Shown: positions 44,797-55,275, counted from the stretch's first letter. The stretch is 64,000 nt of DNA from Inia geoffrensis (GCA_036417435.1 CM070917.1:60300436-60364435), one strand, 5' to 3'. The notes: a model not told the origin generated them from the letters alone. Made by a program: numbers and translations.

Positions 44797-45115
44797 CATG
44801 TGACCTCCCACTGGGCCCCAGTCTGGACGCTGCCCACGTGACCTCTTGTTGGGCACCCCTCCAACCTGGGTTCTGCCCACGTGACCTCCCACTGGGGCCC
44901 CGCCGACCCAGGTTTTGCACACGTGACCTCCTGCTGGGCCCCACCCTGGATGCTGCCCACATGACCTCCCTTATTCTCCCACCTGTGTTCTGCCCATGTG
45001 ACCTGCACTGTGCTCCATCCTGGATGCTGCCCACGTGACCTCCCACTATGCTCCCACCTGGGTTCTGCCCCTGTGACCGCCAAGAGACCCCCTCTGGATC
45101 CTGCCCACATAACTG
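44797..45115 (+). repeat. Minisatellite, nine ~36-43-base units each with an E-box-like core
   Basis: Units follow the pattern 'tgcccacgtgacctcccact' plus a variable 'gggcccc..cctgg' half. Core starts lie at 44,797; 44,835; 44,878; 44,920; 44,958; 44,995; 45,032; 45,070 and 45,106. The cores at 44,835, 44,878, 44,920 and 45,032 are exact CACGTG; the others are one to two changes away. Another CACGTG lies just outside, at 44,778. Minus-strand frames of 168 and 199 codons across it are repeat artefacts. Confidence 0.88.
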
Positions 45116-45129
45116 CCGGCAATGCTCCC

Positions 45130-46385
45130 ACTTCCCCGCGAGAACCACGGGCTGTGGGCAGAGTTTTAAAACATGAAATAGAAACTCTCAGTGTGTCTCC
45201 CACATAGAAAGGGTCATATTTCATGAAAGGTTTTTTGGGGGTTCACAGACATTTTTATGGAGACTAGATTGCTTTTCAAAATCTATTTCCTACTATGAAT
45301 CAAGGTTTAAGAAGTTTGAAAAACACTTTTCTAAGTTAACCCCTCCCCCGACTCTAGCCTCTTTCATACTCTCCTTGGCTTCTAAATGTCTCAGCCTGAC
45401 AACTCAGGATTTTCTCTTTTTTTCTTTTTTTAATTCAAGAAGACCTGAGACAGCAGAAGGGATATGGAGGAAATGTAAAGGATGGATTGGGTGATGCCAG
45501 TGAGGGAGGGCAGACTCCCTCTCTGCTCTAATCCTTCTCTCCTCCATCCTGGAACACACTAAAGGGTTCTCAGATTTGGCTGTGGGGCAAGAGAACGACA
45601 CAGAACGAAGCCAGGATGGGAGAGGCTCCACAGAACATCGGACAGCTCTGTGCCTCCTGGGTAGAGTCAGACCACCCTGTCCTTGAAGGCTGCTCTGGAA
45701 CCACTGCCCAGGCAGCCTTCCTGATTTCCCAGCTGGAAGCACCGCTCCCTCCTGACCGCCCCCCCACAACCCCCGCATGCTGCACACCCTGAGGTGTCAC
45801 GGTCACCTGGGACACCCCTCCCATCAGGAAGAGCCTGGCCTTGTCAACCTGTGAGTCATCCCTGCACTAACACTGTGTCCTTCACATACCACGTGGTCAA
45901 TAGATATCTCCAGATGGGCTGCACAGTGCCAAGAAGACAGCCCCCTCGGTCCCAGGACCGAGTGAGCTGAGGCAGCAGTGTAAGGGGGACCATTGCCCAG
46001 CCGTGGACACGTGACAGTCCCGACAGGAGACGATCTTTCAGTTTTTCGCTCTGTCAACACAGCTTTCCAAATAAAGGATGGTCATGGTGTGGAACAGAGG
46101 GGATTGGGAGAGTGACCAGCCTGGTGACAAATCTTTGCAGGTGATTTTTGGACAATGTATGGCAAGAGCCATACACGTGCCAACAGTGAGGGACACAACC
46201 CTCGAGCCTGCAGAGCCCTCACCAAGCTGCAGGGCATCCCCAGCCAGCCCAGCATGCACGCGCGTGCGCACACACGCACACACACACACACACACTCACA
46301 CTCAGTTGGTTCTTCCCACAAGGCTGTCTAAGGAGTAGGCACTTGATGGCATTGCTGTCAAATGAACAAATGTTATAACGGCAAA
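45130..46385. other. Mostly unassigned DNA with a CA microsatellite
   Basis: (CA)n with CG variants at 46,268-46,302. Otherwise no gene or clear repeat. Confidence 0.5.
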
Positions 46386-46389
46386 CATC

Positions 46390-46565
46390 CCGACCGTGTG
46401 TAATGCCAGGCCTGCCCTGAGTATCTCATGTGCATTGCCCCGCTTGACCCCCCACCCCCAATGACCATCATCATCTCTGTTTTGCTGATGAGGAAAATGG
46501 AGCTGAGAAAGGTGAAGAAAGCCGTCCAAGGCTATCCAGGTGGTAAAAGGCAGAGCAAAGTCTCT
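46390..46565 (-). repeat. MIR, reversed
   Basis: 'gagtatctcatgtgcattgc', 'tgttttgctgatgaggaaaa', 'tggagctgagaaaggtgaag' and 'ccaaggctatccaggtggta'. Confidence 0.65.
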
Positions 46566-46734
46566 ACCTCAGTCGCTTTAACCCCAGAGGCTTAGTTCAG
46601 AGCCCACCTTCGTGCCCACGACAGGATGCTGCCTCCCAGGAGGACAGAGGGATGGGTGCGCGCATGGTGAGCGGGTGAGCCTTCCTCTCCTTCCGTGGCA
46701 TTGCTCACGGCCACCTGGGCTTGCCTGTCATCAC

Positions 46735-47200
46735 ACTCCATAAATCTGTACTAGTAAACAGGCTCTAGCTTCAAGCAGAGACAAACTTCCATGAATGGCA
46801 GTTTGTTGGTCCAAAATAATTGCCTCCCATCAGGATGTGTTAAAGCTGAGAAGTAACAAGGGCTCCGTCACCTTAAGATTTATGGCACGCGACGTGCTCT
46901 CCTCTCCACTACAACACATTTGCATAAAATGCTTATATTACTGCAACTTCATTGGACCTGAAAATGCAATATGATTCCAATCACATTTCTCTGGAGATAG
47001 ACAATGGGCTGAAACAAAAAACCTGATGTGTTGCCTCAGCTCTGTGTCTTTATTAACAAACATGCCAGGACGCATTTCTAAAATTGCACGATTGGAATGG
47101 CATGAAGACCCCCACCTCGCACAGGGCGGCTCGCCAGCTTCCTCCGCTCCATCTTACCATTTCTTGAGTGTCAGAGCATTGCTTTAAATATGCAAATCAA
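46735..47200. promoter_or_regulatory. Candidate conserved non-coding element cluster
   Basis: Single-copy AT-rich block with CATAAATCTGTACTAGTAAA, CCAAAATAATTGCC, ACATTTGCATAAAATGC, CCTGAAAATGCAATATG, ATTCCAATCACATTTC, TCTTTATTAACAAACATGCC and TTAAATATGCAAATCAAGCC. TTTGCAT (46,919) and ATGCAAAT (47,189) are POU octamer-type sites. TTAACAAACA fits a forkhead or HNF-like site. Confidence 0.42.
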
Positions 47201-47759
47201 GCCCTTGGTTAAGGTGCTGACGTTGCTGCAATTCCACCGACTTGCCTCTCTGGCATCACTTTGCATTTTCAGTGAAGAGACACTGTGGTCTCAGATACTA
47301 AGTTTTCTTGATTCACATTCTTTGCTCTTGCCACCAGAGAGATGGTTCGGTGTGGGAAAGTGCTCTCGCGAGGGCTGTGAATCACGGGGCGCCGGGCTGG
47401 AGGCAGGGCCTCTACATTCCTTTTCGCCATAGAGGGGGGCACGTAGCTGGAGGCGTGGGCAGGACTCCACGGGAGATGGCACTGCCACCTGGTGATGTGA
47501 ACCCTTTATCACCCATGGATGGCCCTTTAACATCCGGTGGCATGAAAATTAAGGCCAAGACCAAACGTGTGGGAAGATGCCCAGCCTCATTCATAATTAG
47601 AGAAATGCAAATTGGAACAATAAAATAAGATTTTCATCCATCCAATTGGCTAAACAGCACAGACTTGACGGTAGCCAGCCTTGGTGAAGAAGTGGGGGGT
47701 GTGATGTGTTCCCTCACACGTGGCTGGGTGCAGTGGAAATGGTAACAATGACTTTAGAG

Positions 47760-47927
47760 CTTGCTGCTCAGAGTGGGGTCCAAAGGCCAGCATCACCTGG
47801 AGCTTGTGAAAATGCAGATTGCCAGGTACCACCCTGGACCTGCTGAATTGGAAACTGGGGGTGGGGCCCAGCAATCCGTGTTTTAAGCCCTTTAGGTGAT
47901 GCTCACGTAGTCTAAAGAGACGCACTG
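47760..47927 (+). mobile_element. MER5A-type hAT DNA transposon in L1
   Basis: 'ctgctcagagtggggtccaa', 'ccagcatcacctggagcttg', 'aaaatgcagattgccaggta' and 'gggtggggcccagcaatccg'. The 8-base duplication CTTTAGAG (47,752-47,759) against GCTTAGAG (47,928-47,935), 7 of 8 bases, has the hAT length. Confidence 0.85.
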
Positions 47928-48019
47928 GCTTAGAGGACAGTTTGGCTCGAAATTCCACTACCCTTTTTTATATTACATTTTCTAAATGGTTACTGCTGGA
48001 GAATAGGAAGACAATTGAT

Positions 48020-48232
48020 GTTTTTATGATGAGCTGCTCTCTGGTCATATTGCTGAACCCTCCCATCAGGTCTAATAATTTGTGTGAATATTCTAGGTAG
48101 AAATTCTCTTGGCTGCAAATAATGACAGATCTGTCTTGTGCTTTCTAGTTTGTGTGCCTCTTCTTTCTATTTCCTATCTCCCATTCCATCTGCTAGGACC
48201 TCCAGAGCGATAATGAATTCTGTTCTGCTTTT
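48020..48232 (-). mobile_element. Antisense L1 ORF2 fragment
   Basis: 'ttctcttggctgcaaataat', 'gacagatctgtcttgtgctt', 'ttgtgtgcctcttctttcta' and 'ctgctaggacctccagagcg' are reversed L1 reverse-transcriptase text, lying opposite to the surrounding L1M. Confidence 0.65.
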
Positions 48233-48720
48233 AGGAATTATTCAACAGGTAGACATATTTGGACAATGTATGTGAAGAGGCCTGTGCAGGAACATTCATC
48301 ACAGCAGCATCTGCGGCAGCAAAACCCTGTAGAATGCCAAAATACCCATCAGTATGGGGCTGGGTAAATCAACCAGGGCCCATCCAGGCGGTGGAATACT
48401 ATGCAGCCAATAAAAAGGTTGGGGTAGATCCAAATATGCTGCTTTTAAGAGATATCAGACATACGTTATTTGAAAAGAAAGGATACAGAGGGGTGTATAT
48501 TGTATAAAGATACACAAACATATGCGATTACGTGTACACAGAGTTTCTGGAAGGATACACAAACAGTTCTCAATAGTTCCTTCTGAGGGGCTGGAGGCAA
48601 GAGGGAGAGGGACTCTTAGGCAAATATTTCTTTACACTATTTTAATTTTTAGGTTCTGCAATTGTTACTTTTTTCAGTAATAAAATTAGTATTTCTAAAG
48701 AATTTTTTAAAAATAAATGA

Positions 48721-49070
48721 GCTAAGGTGTGTCCAGAGGTGAGTGCCTCCCTGTCTGGATCATGATTTCACAGGCTGGGCTTCACACTAGAACGCCGTGC
48801 GCTGGTGTTTAAGGGGCAGAGGCTGGAGCAGAGCCCAGGGCCTCATCTGGCTGTTGTCTCGTTGGCCATGAATCCTGTTTCCAGGTGGGCCCTCGTCAAC
48901 TCAGAGAAAGTAAACACAGGGATTCATTTAGCACGATTCTCTCCCACAATTTAATTTGAGTAGTTTTACCGCAAACACAGTTTCTGTTCTCCAGGGCACC
49001 CTGGGCACTTTGCCCATCACACTTCATAGAGGTGCTGGGCCAGTTTACCTTCTACAGCGTGGCCTCGGGC
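48721..49070. other. Unassigned single-copy DNA
   Basis: Nothing recognisable. Confidence 0.5.
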
Positions 49071-49074
49071 CAGG

Positions 49075-49245
49075 TGGGTGCGAATCGCCCTACTGCTCTC
49101 AAGCTTAGGACTCTTGGACTCACAAGTTTCCTGACCTCTCTGAGGCAGTTTCCCCATCTGTAAAATGGGCAAAGTAATGCCAACATGGAGGGGATGGTGC
49201 GAGGGGTAAATAAGAAAGTGTGAAGTGTGACTCAACAATGTATTC
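49075..49245 (+). repeat. MIR, plus strand
   Basis: 'ctgacctctctgaggcagtt', 'tccccatctgtaaaatgggc', 'aaagtaatgcc'. Confidence 0.7.
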
Positions 49246-49609
49246 TTGGAGGGGCTTCCTGCCATCCCATCCCTGGTGCTCAGGGTCTTTACTGAACTCT
49301 CTGCATGTTCGTCCAGGGCAGGTCGTGGGCAGGCATCATTTGGTCTTCAGTGTGTATTCCAGGCTTATGATCCAGGGAGGGCTTCCGACTCCCTTTTGCA
49401 CATGAGGAACCTGGACTCAGAGATGAAAGGACTTGGCACAGTCAGTCGTGGAGAATGGACCAAAGCGTGTGGGTTCTGATGCTGCGTCCTGGACTTTGCA
49501 TGCCTCCTCCTGGACTTTGATATCTTCCTCTGCCACCTGAATCCAACCGCCTCCCCGCTTTAAAACACCATCACGAAAAAGCCAGGTACAAAAACTGAAT
49601 GGACTCTCT

Positions 49610-50040
49610 GCCTAGCGTCTTCCCACTTTTATAAGGATGGGAAAAAAATGGGAAGAATGTAGACCAATATGTTAAATGGTAGGATTAGAAGTTTTTAAAA
49701 TTTTCTTCCTTATCTTGATTTTCTAGAATTTGTACAACAATACGCACCTCCTATGTAAAGGTGGGAAAATTGCATATATATTTATGGTACCAATTTTTAA
49801 AAGATACATGTTATACATCAATACACAGGAAATGGAAAAACATAAACATAGCTACAAAATGATTCCAGTGTAATGTTAAATTTTAAAGAGTAGGATACAA
49901 ATCTGCATGTTTAAATACGAAGACAAAAGACAAGGTGTTGGGAATGGAGTGATTTCTGAATGATGGTTATGCAAGAACGTTATGTTCTCCTGTACTTTCT
50001 GAAAAGTTAACATTAACTTTTAGAAAGACCAAATATCACC
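49610..50040 (+). mobile_element. L1M 3' UTR fragments
   Basis: 'gaagaatgtagaccaatatg', 'ttttcttccttatcttgatt', 'ttctagaatttgtacaacaa' followed by a second AT-rich piece ('gctacaaaatgattccagtg', 'gagtgatttctgaatgatgg'). Probably two overlapping L1M 3' ends. Boundaries are soft. Confidence 0.55.
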
Positions 50041-50084
50041 TTTTCAGAGAGGACTTTTCTCAGTACTGTACGGGAAACATTCCC

Positions 50085-50300
50085 CTGCCTGCAGAGAAGG
50101 AAATCACTTCTATCCCCTCATCTTCTTTATTTTTATCAATCGCCTGTATCACTACCTGGGATTATACTATGCAGCCAGGTCTTTGTTTGTCTCCCCCTCT
50201 GGAGTGTCAGCCCTCTGAGGACACGGACCTATGCCTAGAGCGGTGTCCAGCACACGATAGGTGTTTAATTTGCTGGATGAATCAATAGATGGATGGAAAG
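50085..50300 (+). mobile_element. L2 3' end
   Basis: 'ctccccctctggagtgtcag', 'ccctctgaggacacggacct', 'gtgtccagcacacgataggt', 'gtttaatttgctggatgaat' is the usual L2 tail. Confidence 0.7.
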
Positions 50301-50379
50301 GTAGATGAATGGAGGAGAAAAGTGCTGACGTTGCGGGAACTAGGTGGACAGCACCAGAAATGTGAGTTTCATCATCCTG

Positions 50380-50585
50380 ATATGCATTGAGTCCCGACTA
50401 CATGCCAGTCCCTCTGCTGGGGGTGGGGCATGTGGGGAGGGAAGGGAACTCACATTTATTAAGTAACTTATTACATGTCAAGCTTCACAAACATTATCTC
50501 ATTTAATCTTCTCAACGACCCTACAAGACATAGTATAAAACCCATTTCTCTATTCTGCAAATGATTCTTCAGCAGATAGGAGAGC
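50380..50585 (-). repeat. MIR-class, reversed
   Basis: 'tgcattgagtcccgactaca', 'tgccagtccctctgctgggg' and 'attatctcatttaatcttct', 'caacgaccctacaagacata'. Possibly two copies side by side. Confidence 0.6.
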
Positions 50586-50879
50586 TAAGGTGCATGGAGG
50601 GCTTCCTGTGCTCTCAGTGCTTGGCAGGTATGATCTAGGATGACCTCCCAACACCTTGTGCAGGAGGCATCCCACCCACTGAGCCAGAGACCGACCAGAT
50701 GTGTGGGGTGCTGGGTGGAGGTGGGGCGGAGAAGTAGTTTGGCCAAGGTCCACGACGCGCAAGGATGGAGCAGGACGCCTGTGCAGCGGCATCTGTAAAT
50801 GTCATGTGTCGTTTCACGGGGTAGTGCTGTGAGGATGGAATGAGAAGATGAGTCTGAAATTAATGACACACACTCCCAA

Positions 50880-51030
50880 CAATGTGTTGAGTGAATATTT
50901 GTGGTTCGTGGATGAGAAGACTGAGACTCAGAGCTGGTCCATGACTGCCCCCTGGTCAGGAAATGTAAGTGGGGGATCTAAGGGTTAAACCCAGGTCTCT
51001 CTGGCACCAAGACCCCTGTCCTTCCACATT
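50880..51030 (-). repeat. MIR, reversed, containing a CTCF-like motif
   Basis: 'ggatgagaagactgagactc', 'agagctggtccatgactgcc', 'taagggttaaacccaggtct'. The CTCF-like motif 50,945-50,958 (minus strand, GACCAGGGGGCAG core, 12 of 14 positions) lies inside. Confidence 0.5.
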
Positions 51031-52435
51031 ATCAGAGCCAATAAACAAATGATTAGAATGCAGTGGGCCAAGGGCTTAGAGATAGGCACACTCTCCAATG
51101 CAAACCTTAAAGGGCAAAGTAAGACAGGGAACAGAAAGGGATGGATAAGGTTTCACCAAGGAGATGGAGGGAGACACCAAGGGCTGGAGGAAATATCCAA
51201 GATGTTAACAGAGGTTCTTTTCTGCGGGAGCGATTACAAGGGCCAAGGGACAGAGGTGTGAAATAGCGTGGGTTATGGGTGGTGCGACTTCAGAGCAGGG
51301 GCTGGGAGGAGAGGGGAGGAGGGGCTGGGGAGGGAGAGGGGCTGGAAGGATAGACCCAGGCCAGGTCAGAGAAGTACTGAAAGGCCTTGAACTTCATCCT
51401 GGAGATCCTGGATCTCAAGCCTGGTTGCACATTAGACCTGCCTGGGGAGCTCAAACATAGACCAGTGACCAGAGCCACCTCAGACCCAAGGGACCAGAAG
51501 GGCAGGTGGCCAGCGTGACTCGAGCCTAATGAGGGAGCAGTTGAGCCACGAGGGGCCTGGTCGTTGATGGTCCTGCAGGGCCACCGTGAGGACTGCGCTG
51601 TTTCTCTGCAGTTGCAACCCGAGTCTGTCTGGTCCCAACACCTATGTCCTTGGGTGGCAGAAGGAGAGGCTTGGAGGGGACAGAGCCTGGCTGAAGGGAG
51701 AGACCTCACCAGGCTGCTGGACAGTCCCGGAGAGACACCAAAGTCTTCTCCCAGACCTTTGGAGCAATGGGAATCGGGAGAAAGGCAGTGATTCCAGGGA
51801 TGCTTGACAGGTCGGAAAACAGATCATGCCTGGGTGATCCAGGTGGGAGAGCGGGGCTCCCCACGTGGTTGCTGCTTGGCTCTGTAAAGCTGCACACCTG
51901 CTTGCAGCACTGTTGAGCGCTGAAGATCCACATACAGAGACCCAGCGTGGTCCCCACGAAGCACCCCAGGAGGTCTTGGTTGTCACCTAGCCATCAGTGG
52001 GGCGGGGGGCAGGCGGGGAAGAGAGAGACTCAAGGGCAAAGGTTGGGGCAGGGGGTGAAGGAAAGCTTTGTTGGAGCAGGGATTTGCGATGAAGACCCCA
52101 ACTGGGGGAGTGGGGAGCCCCCCACCCCTTAGGGAAGTCTGTCGGGGATGTAGGCAGCGCTGGGGGCCTGGGGGTCTGGAATCTTTTGGCTGTTGTGATA
52201 TTTGCCCTGAAGTGTGGGCTCCAGTCCTGTCACTCCAAGAAACAGAACTTGACATTGACTTGGGGCCCCTCTCCGTGTTGGGGCCACTCCCTTCTCAGGG
52301 GGAAAAGACAGTGACGCTGGGCAGAAACAGGGGGGGAGGAGACAGCTCACATCCCAGGCTGAGGGAATCACGGCTGGAGATGAAGGGCATCTATGTTTAA
52401 ATCCTTGCTGGAACGTCTCACTCTGCCCATTTCCA
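51031..52435. other. GC-rich unassigned DNA
   Basis: A short MER5-like trace lies near 51,410-51,470 ('ggttgcacattagacctgcc', 'tggggagctcaaacatagac'). No gene is seen. Confidence 0.45.
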
Positions 52436-52439
52436 TTTC

Positions 52440-52560
52440 ATATTTCAGCTAAAAAATGATGACAGAGGTTACAGAGCAGCCTCCCCCCGTCCTCGGTAAT
52501 TACCAAATTAACACATTCTAGCAGGCGAGCCCCCAGCAGCAGCTGCGATGCAGAGCCTGC
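52440..52560. promoter_or_regulatory. Candidate conserved non-coding element with palindromic TAAT site
   Basis: GGTAATTACC at 52,495-52,504 is a perfect 10-base palindrome followed by AAATTAACACATTC. No repeat wording. The role is inference. Confidence 0.33.
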
Positions 52561-52784
52561 CCCTGCCTGGTTTAACCTCCTTAAACAGCCCGACCCCCTG
52601 CGGGGTCTCTGGGGCCAGTCTCTGACGCATGCCCTCCCTCCCCCTCCGTTTAATAGGCTCTGGGGCCGGGCTTAATGTGCCAGGCAGTGCACGTCCCACC
52701 CTTGGGGGCCTGACCCCACGGGTCAAGGAGGTGCCTTCCTCACACAGGCAGGAAGCCAGGAAAACGAGCCCCAAATTAATTTAT

Positions 52785-52915
52785 TCAGCCAATTCATTAG
52801 GCAGGCGTGGATTGTGTGCTGAGTACTTGTCCCGCCCAGCGCTAGGGGCTGAAGGGGAGGCAAGATATGCGTAGGATGGGGCTGCTGCCTTCCAGGAGCT
52901 TGCTGTCCGGGGCGG
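52785..52915. repeat. MIR/L2-class repeat
   Basis: 'ggcaggcgtggattgtgtgc', 'tgagtacttgtcccgcccag', 'cgctaggggctgaaggggag' and 'ccttccaggagcttgctgtc'. Confidence 0.5.
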
Positions 52916-52918
52916 GGC

Positions 52919-52933
52919 GGGGGGGGGGGGGGG
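52919..52933. repeat. G15 homopolymer
   Basis: Fifteen consecutive G preceded by GGGGCGGGGC. Probably length-variable and error-prone in sequencing. Confidence 0.95.
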
Positions 52934-53379
52934 ACGAGGAAAACGATTCAGTGGCCAGCGTGGAACGGACTCCAAGCTCCTGAGGAGGCCCAGGCAGGAG
53001 GATTGGTTGGTTCTCTTGGAAGATGGCAGGGACGTGGATGGTGGGGGATGTGTGCTGAAGCCGGCACCGGGGATGGGCGAACTGAGCTGAGAGCTAGAGG
53101 ATGCCCCGCTTGAAACCGGGGGGAGCGGGTGTGATCTCTGAAATGAGAGCAGTAAACGCAGGAGTCTGGCCTGAGTAAGGCATGGGCCTATTAGTGACGG
53201 GCGTGTAAACTGATGATGGGCAGGGTGGGTAAAGGCGTGGCTGGGCGGGAGCCAGCTCCGGGAGGACGCAGGACCTACCAGGTGTTTTCAGCAAAGGGAG
53301 GGGACACACACCTGGGCCGCTTATCCCAGGTTAGGGACCAGGAAGGAAGCTGATGCTGAATCTGGTCAGGAAAGTGCCT

Positions 53380-53670
53380 GCTGCGCTGACCTCGGGGCCG
53401 AGAGCAAAAGGCGGGGAGGAGCTCGAGGGACAGTTCAAAGAAGGAAGCACGAGCCGGCGCCTCATTAGACACGAGGCTCAGAGAAAGGTAGGTGCTGGGG
53501 GCCGAGCCGACCCTCTAGGAGGGAATCCACGCGGGGGAAAGAACGCGGGCGCGGTTGGCAGGGGCTCTGGGGTGAGGGCTGCTCCGTGGGCTCTGTGGGA
53601 GCCGCTGATCACGGGAAAAGCAACGTGCTCTGCACGCCGAGGGCGAGGAGGGGCAGGTATGGGCCCCGGC
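53380..53670. promoter_or_regulatory. Short CpG-rich patch
   Basis: I count about 25 CpG in 290 bases at high GC, the densest CpG outside SINEs in this window. It could be a small CpG island, an orphan promoter or simply GC-rich DNA. The open frame through it (53,353-53,784, 143 codons) has no recognisable protein. Confidence 0.4.
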
Positions 53671-53789
53671 TGGGGTCCAGAGACTCAGGATTCACCCACC
53701 CTCAGGCCGCGACATCCTCAGGAGGAACCTCCCCTCTCTGACCCTCTTCAAAGCACACGGATGCTCGTTTTCCTAATCGACTGAGCTTT

Positions 53790-54009
53790 TTATTTATTTA
53801 TTTTTAATTTTTGTTTTGCGGTACGCGGGCCTCTCACTGCTGTGGCCTCTCCCGTTGCGGAGCACAGGCTCCGGATGCGCAGGCTCAGCGGCCGTGGCTC
53901 ACGGGCCCAGCCGCTCCGCGGCATGTGGGATCTTCCCGGACCGGGGCACGAACCCGCGTTCCCTGCATTGGCAGCCGGACTCTCAACCACTGCGCCACCA
54001 GGGAAGCCC
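53790..54009 (-). mobile_element. CHR SINE
   Basis: AT tail TATTTATTTATTTTTAATTT, then TTGCGGTACGCGGGCC to CACTGCGCCACCAGGGAAGC. Probable short target duplication CTGAGCTTT (53,781-53,789; 54,014-54,022). Confidence 0.93.
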
Positions 54010-54189
54010 GAGGCTGAGCTTTAATAGCAGGCCCACAATACCAGTCCATCAGCTCCATTCATTTGCTTAATACAGTTGAAATTCAGGAAGCACTCCTGGG
54101 CCTCCACCCGTCCTTGACTGCGGGACCTGGAACCAGGATGGGGTGGGGGGGGAGGATCACAGGGCATCTCTAAAGGTGACGCTGGACCA

Positions 54190-54455
54190 TGTAATGGCTC
54201 TATTTTTAATATTTTGAGGAATCTCCACGTTGTTTTCCACAGCAGCTGCACCATTTTACATTCCCACCGATCGTGCACAAGGGTTCCAATTTCTCCACAA
54301 CCTCACCGACATGCTTATTGTTTGCTTTTTTGATGACAGCCATCCTGACGGGTGTGAGGTGGTGCCTCAGTGTGGTTTTGATTTGCGTTCACCTGATGGT
54401 TAGTGATGCCGAGCACCTTTTCTTATCTGTATGTCTTCTTTGGAGAAATATCTCG
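54190..54455 (-). mobile_element. L1 fragment, inverted 5' part
   Basis: Reversed L1 late ORF2: 'ttccacagcagctgcaccat', 'cctcaccgacatgcttattg', 'ttgatgacagccatcctgac', 'gtggttttgatttgcgttca' and 'tatgtcttctttggagaaat'. It directly adjoins a forward L1 3' end. Confidence 0.85.
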
Positions 54456-54865
54456 ATGAATTCATAAATTAATGTGGCATATACATAAAATGGGATATCC
54501 TTCAACCTTAAAAATGAGTGAAATCCTGCCAAATAGGACAACATAGATGACTCTTGAAGACATGATGCTCCGTGAAACAAGCCCGCCACAGAAGGACAAG
54601 TGCTGCATGGTTCTATTCAGATGAAAGACCTAAAACAATCAAACTCCTGGAAGCGGGAAGTACGATGCTGGTTGTCAGAGGCCAGCGGGAGGGGAGAGGA
54701 GGCAGTTGCTCTTCAAGGCGTACAGAATTTCAGTTGCGCAAGATGAAGACGTTCTAGAGGTCTGCTTCCAACATTCTGCTTGTCGTTAACAATACTGTTC
54801 TGTACACTTGAAAATTTGTCAAGTGGGTAGATCTCTGTTAAATGTTCTTACCATTATAAGATAAG
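54456..54865 (+). mobile_element. L1 3' end, forward part of the same insertion
   Basis: 'gggatatccttcaaccttaa', 'aaatgagtgaaatcctgcc', 'ggttctattcagatgaaaga', 'ggttgtcagaggccagcggg' and 'gtacacttgaaaatttgtca', 'gttcttaccattataag'. Forward 3' UTR. With 54,190-54,455 it forms the head-to-head pattern of a 5'-inverted L1. Confidence 0.85.
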
Positions 54866-55144
54866 ATGGGGTAAGATAAGGTGGCACTAATGACACCTGA
54901 CTGCTGAGAGGCTGAGCTAGGGATGCAAAGACAATTTATCTGATATCACTAATATTGCAAATCTATCTGAAAGGAAACCTGTAACGCCTGCACAGAAGTA
55001 GCCCATTCAGAACATCGGTGACACTCGAAGGAGTGAAACAGGAAGTTAGCAAGGTGTCTCTCCACATTTTCATCTTCAGGTGAGAAGGAAAAGGTAGGCA
55101 CTCTGTTTGAATCCCTTACTCCCATCTTGCACGGAAGGAAGCAG

Positions 55145-55275
55145 AGAGAACTGCCATATAAGAAGCACCTGCATTTATAGGATCTCATTTAATCCTCATG
55201 ACATACAATAAAATTGGAACCATCGCTCCAGTTTTGCAGATGAGAAAACCAAGTTTAGAGAGGTAAGTTACCTCT
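55145..55275 (-). repeat. MIR, reversed
   Basis: 'ggatctcatttaatcctcat', 'gacatacaataaaattggaa', 'agttttgcagatgagaaaac'. Confidence 0.65.

Larger units (their letters stand above)
47520..48720 (+). mobile_element. Composite L1M 3' region with nested elements
   Basis: L1M late ORF2 text on the plus strand ('ctcattcataattagagaaa', 'tgcaaattggaacaataaaa') is broken by MER5A at 47,760-47,927 and resumes 'gaggacagtttggc'. After an antisense L1 piece (48,020-48,232) it resumes ('gtgcaggaacattcatcaca', 'ggtggaatactatgcagcca') to the 3' end near 48,720. An 82-codon frame at 48,259-48,507 is L1 3' UTR sequence, not a gene. Confidence 0.8.

Noticed and set aside
44549..45224. 199- and 168-codon minus-strand frames with internal protein repeats
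   Set aside because: Produced by the 36-43-base minisatellite; many unit lengths are not multiples of three, so the protein repeat is not kept in one frame.
48259..48507. 82-codon frame that looks protein-like
   Set aside because: The nucleotide text is the L1M 3' region ('ggaatactatgcagccaata').
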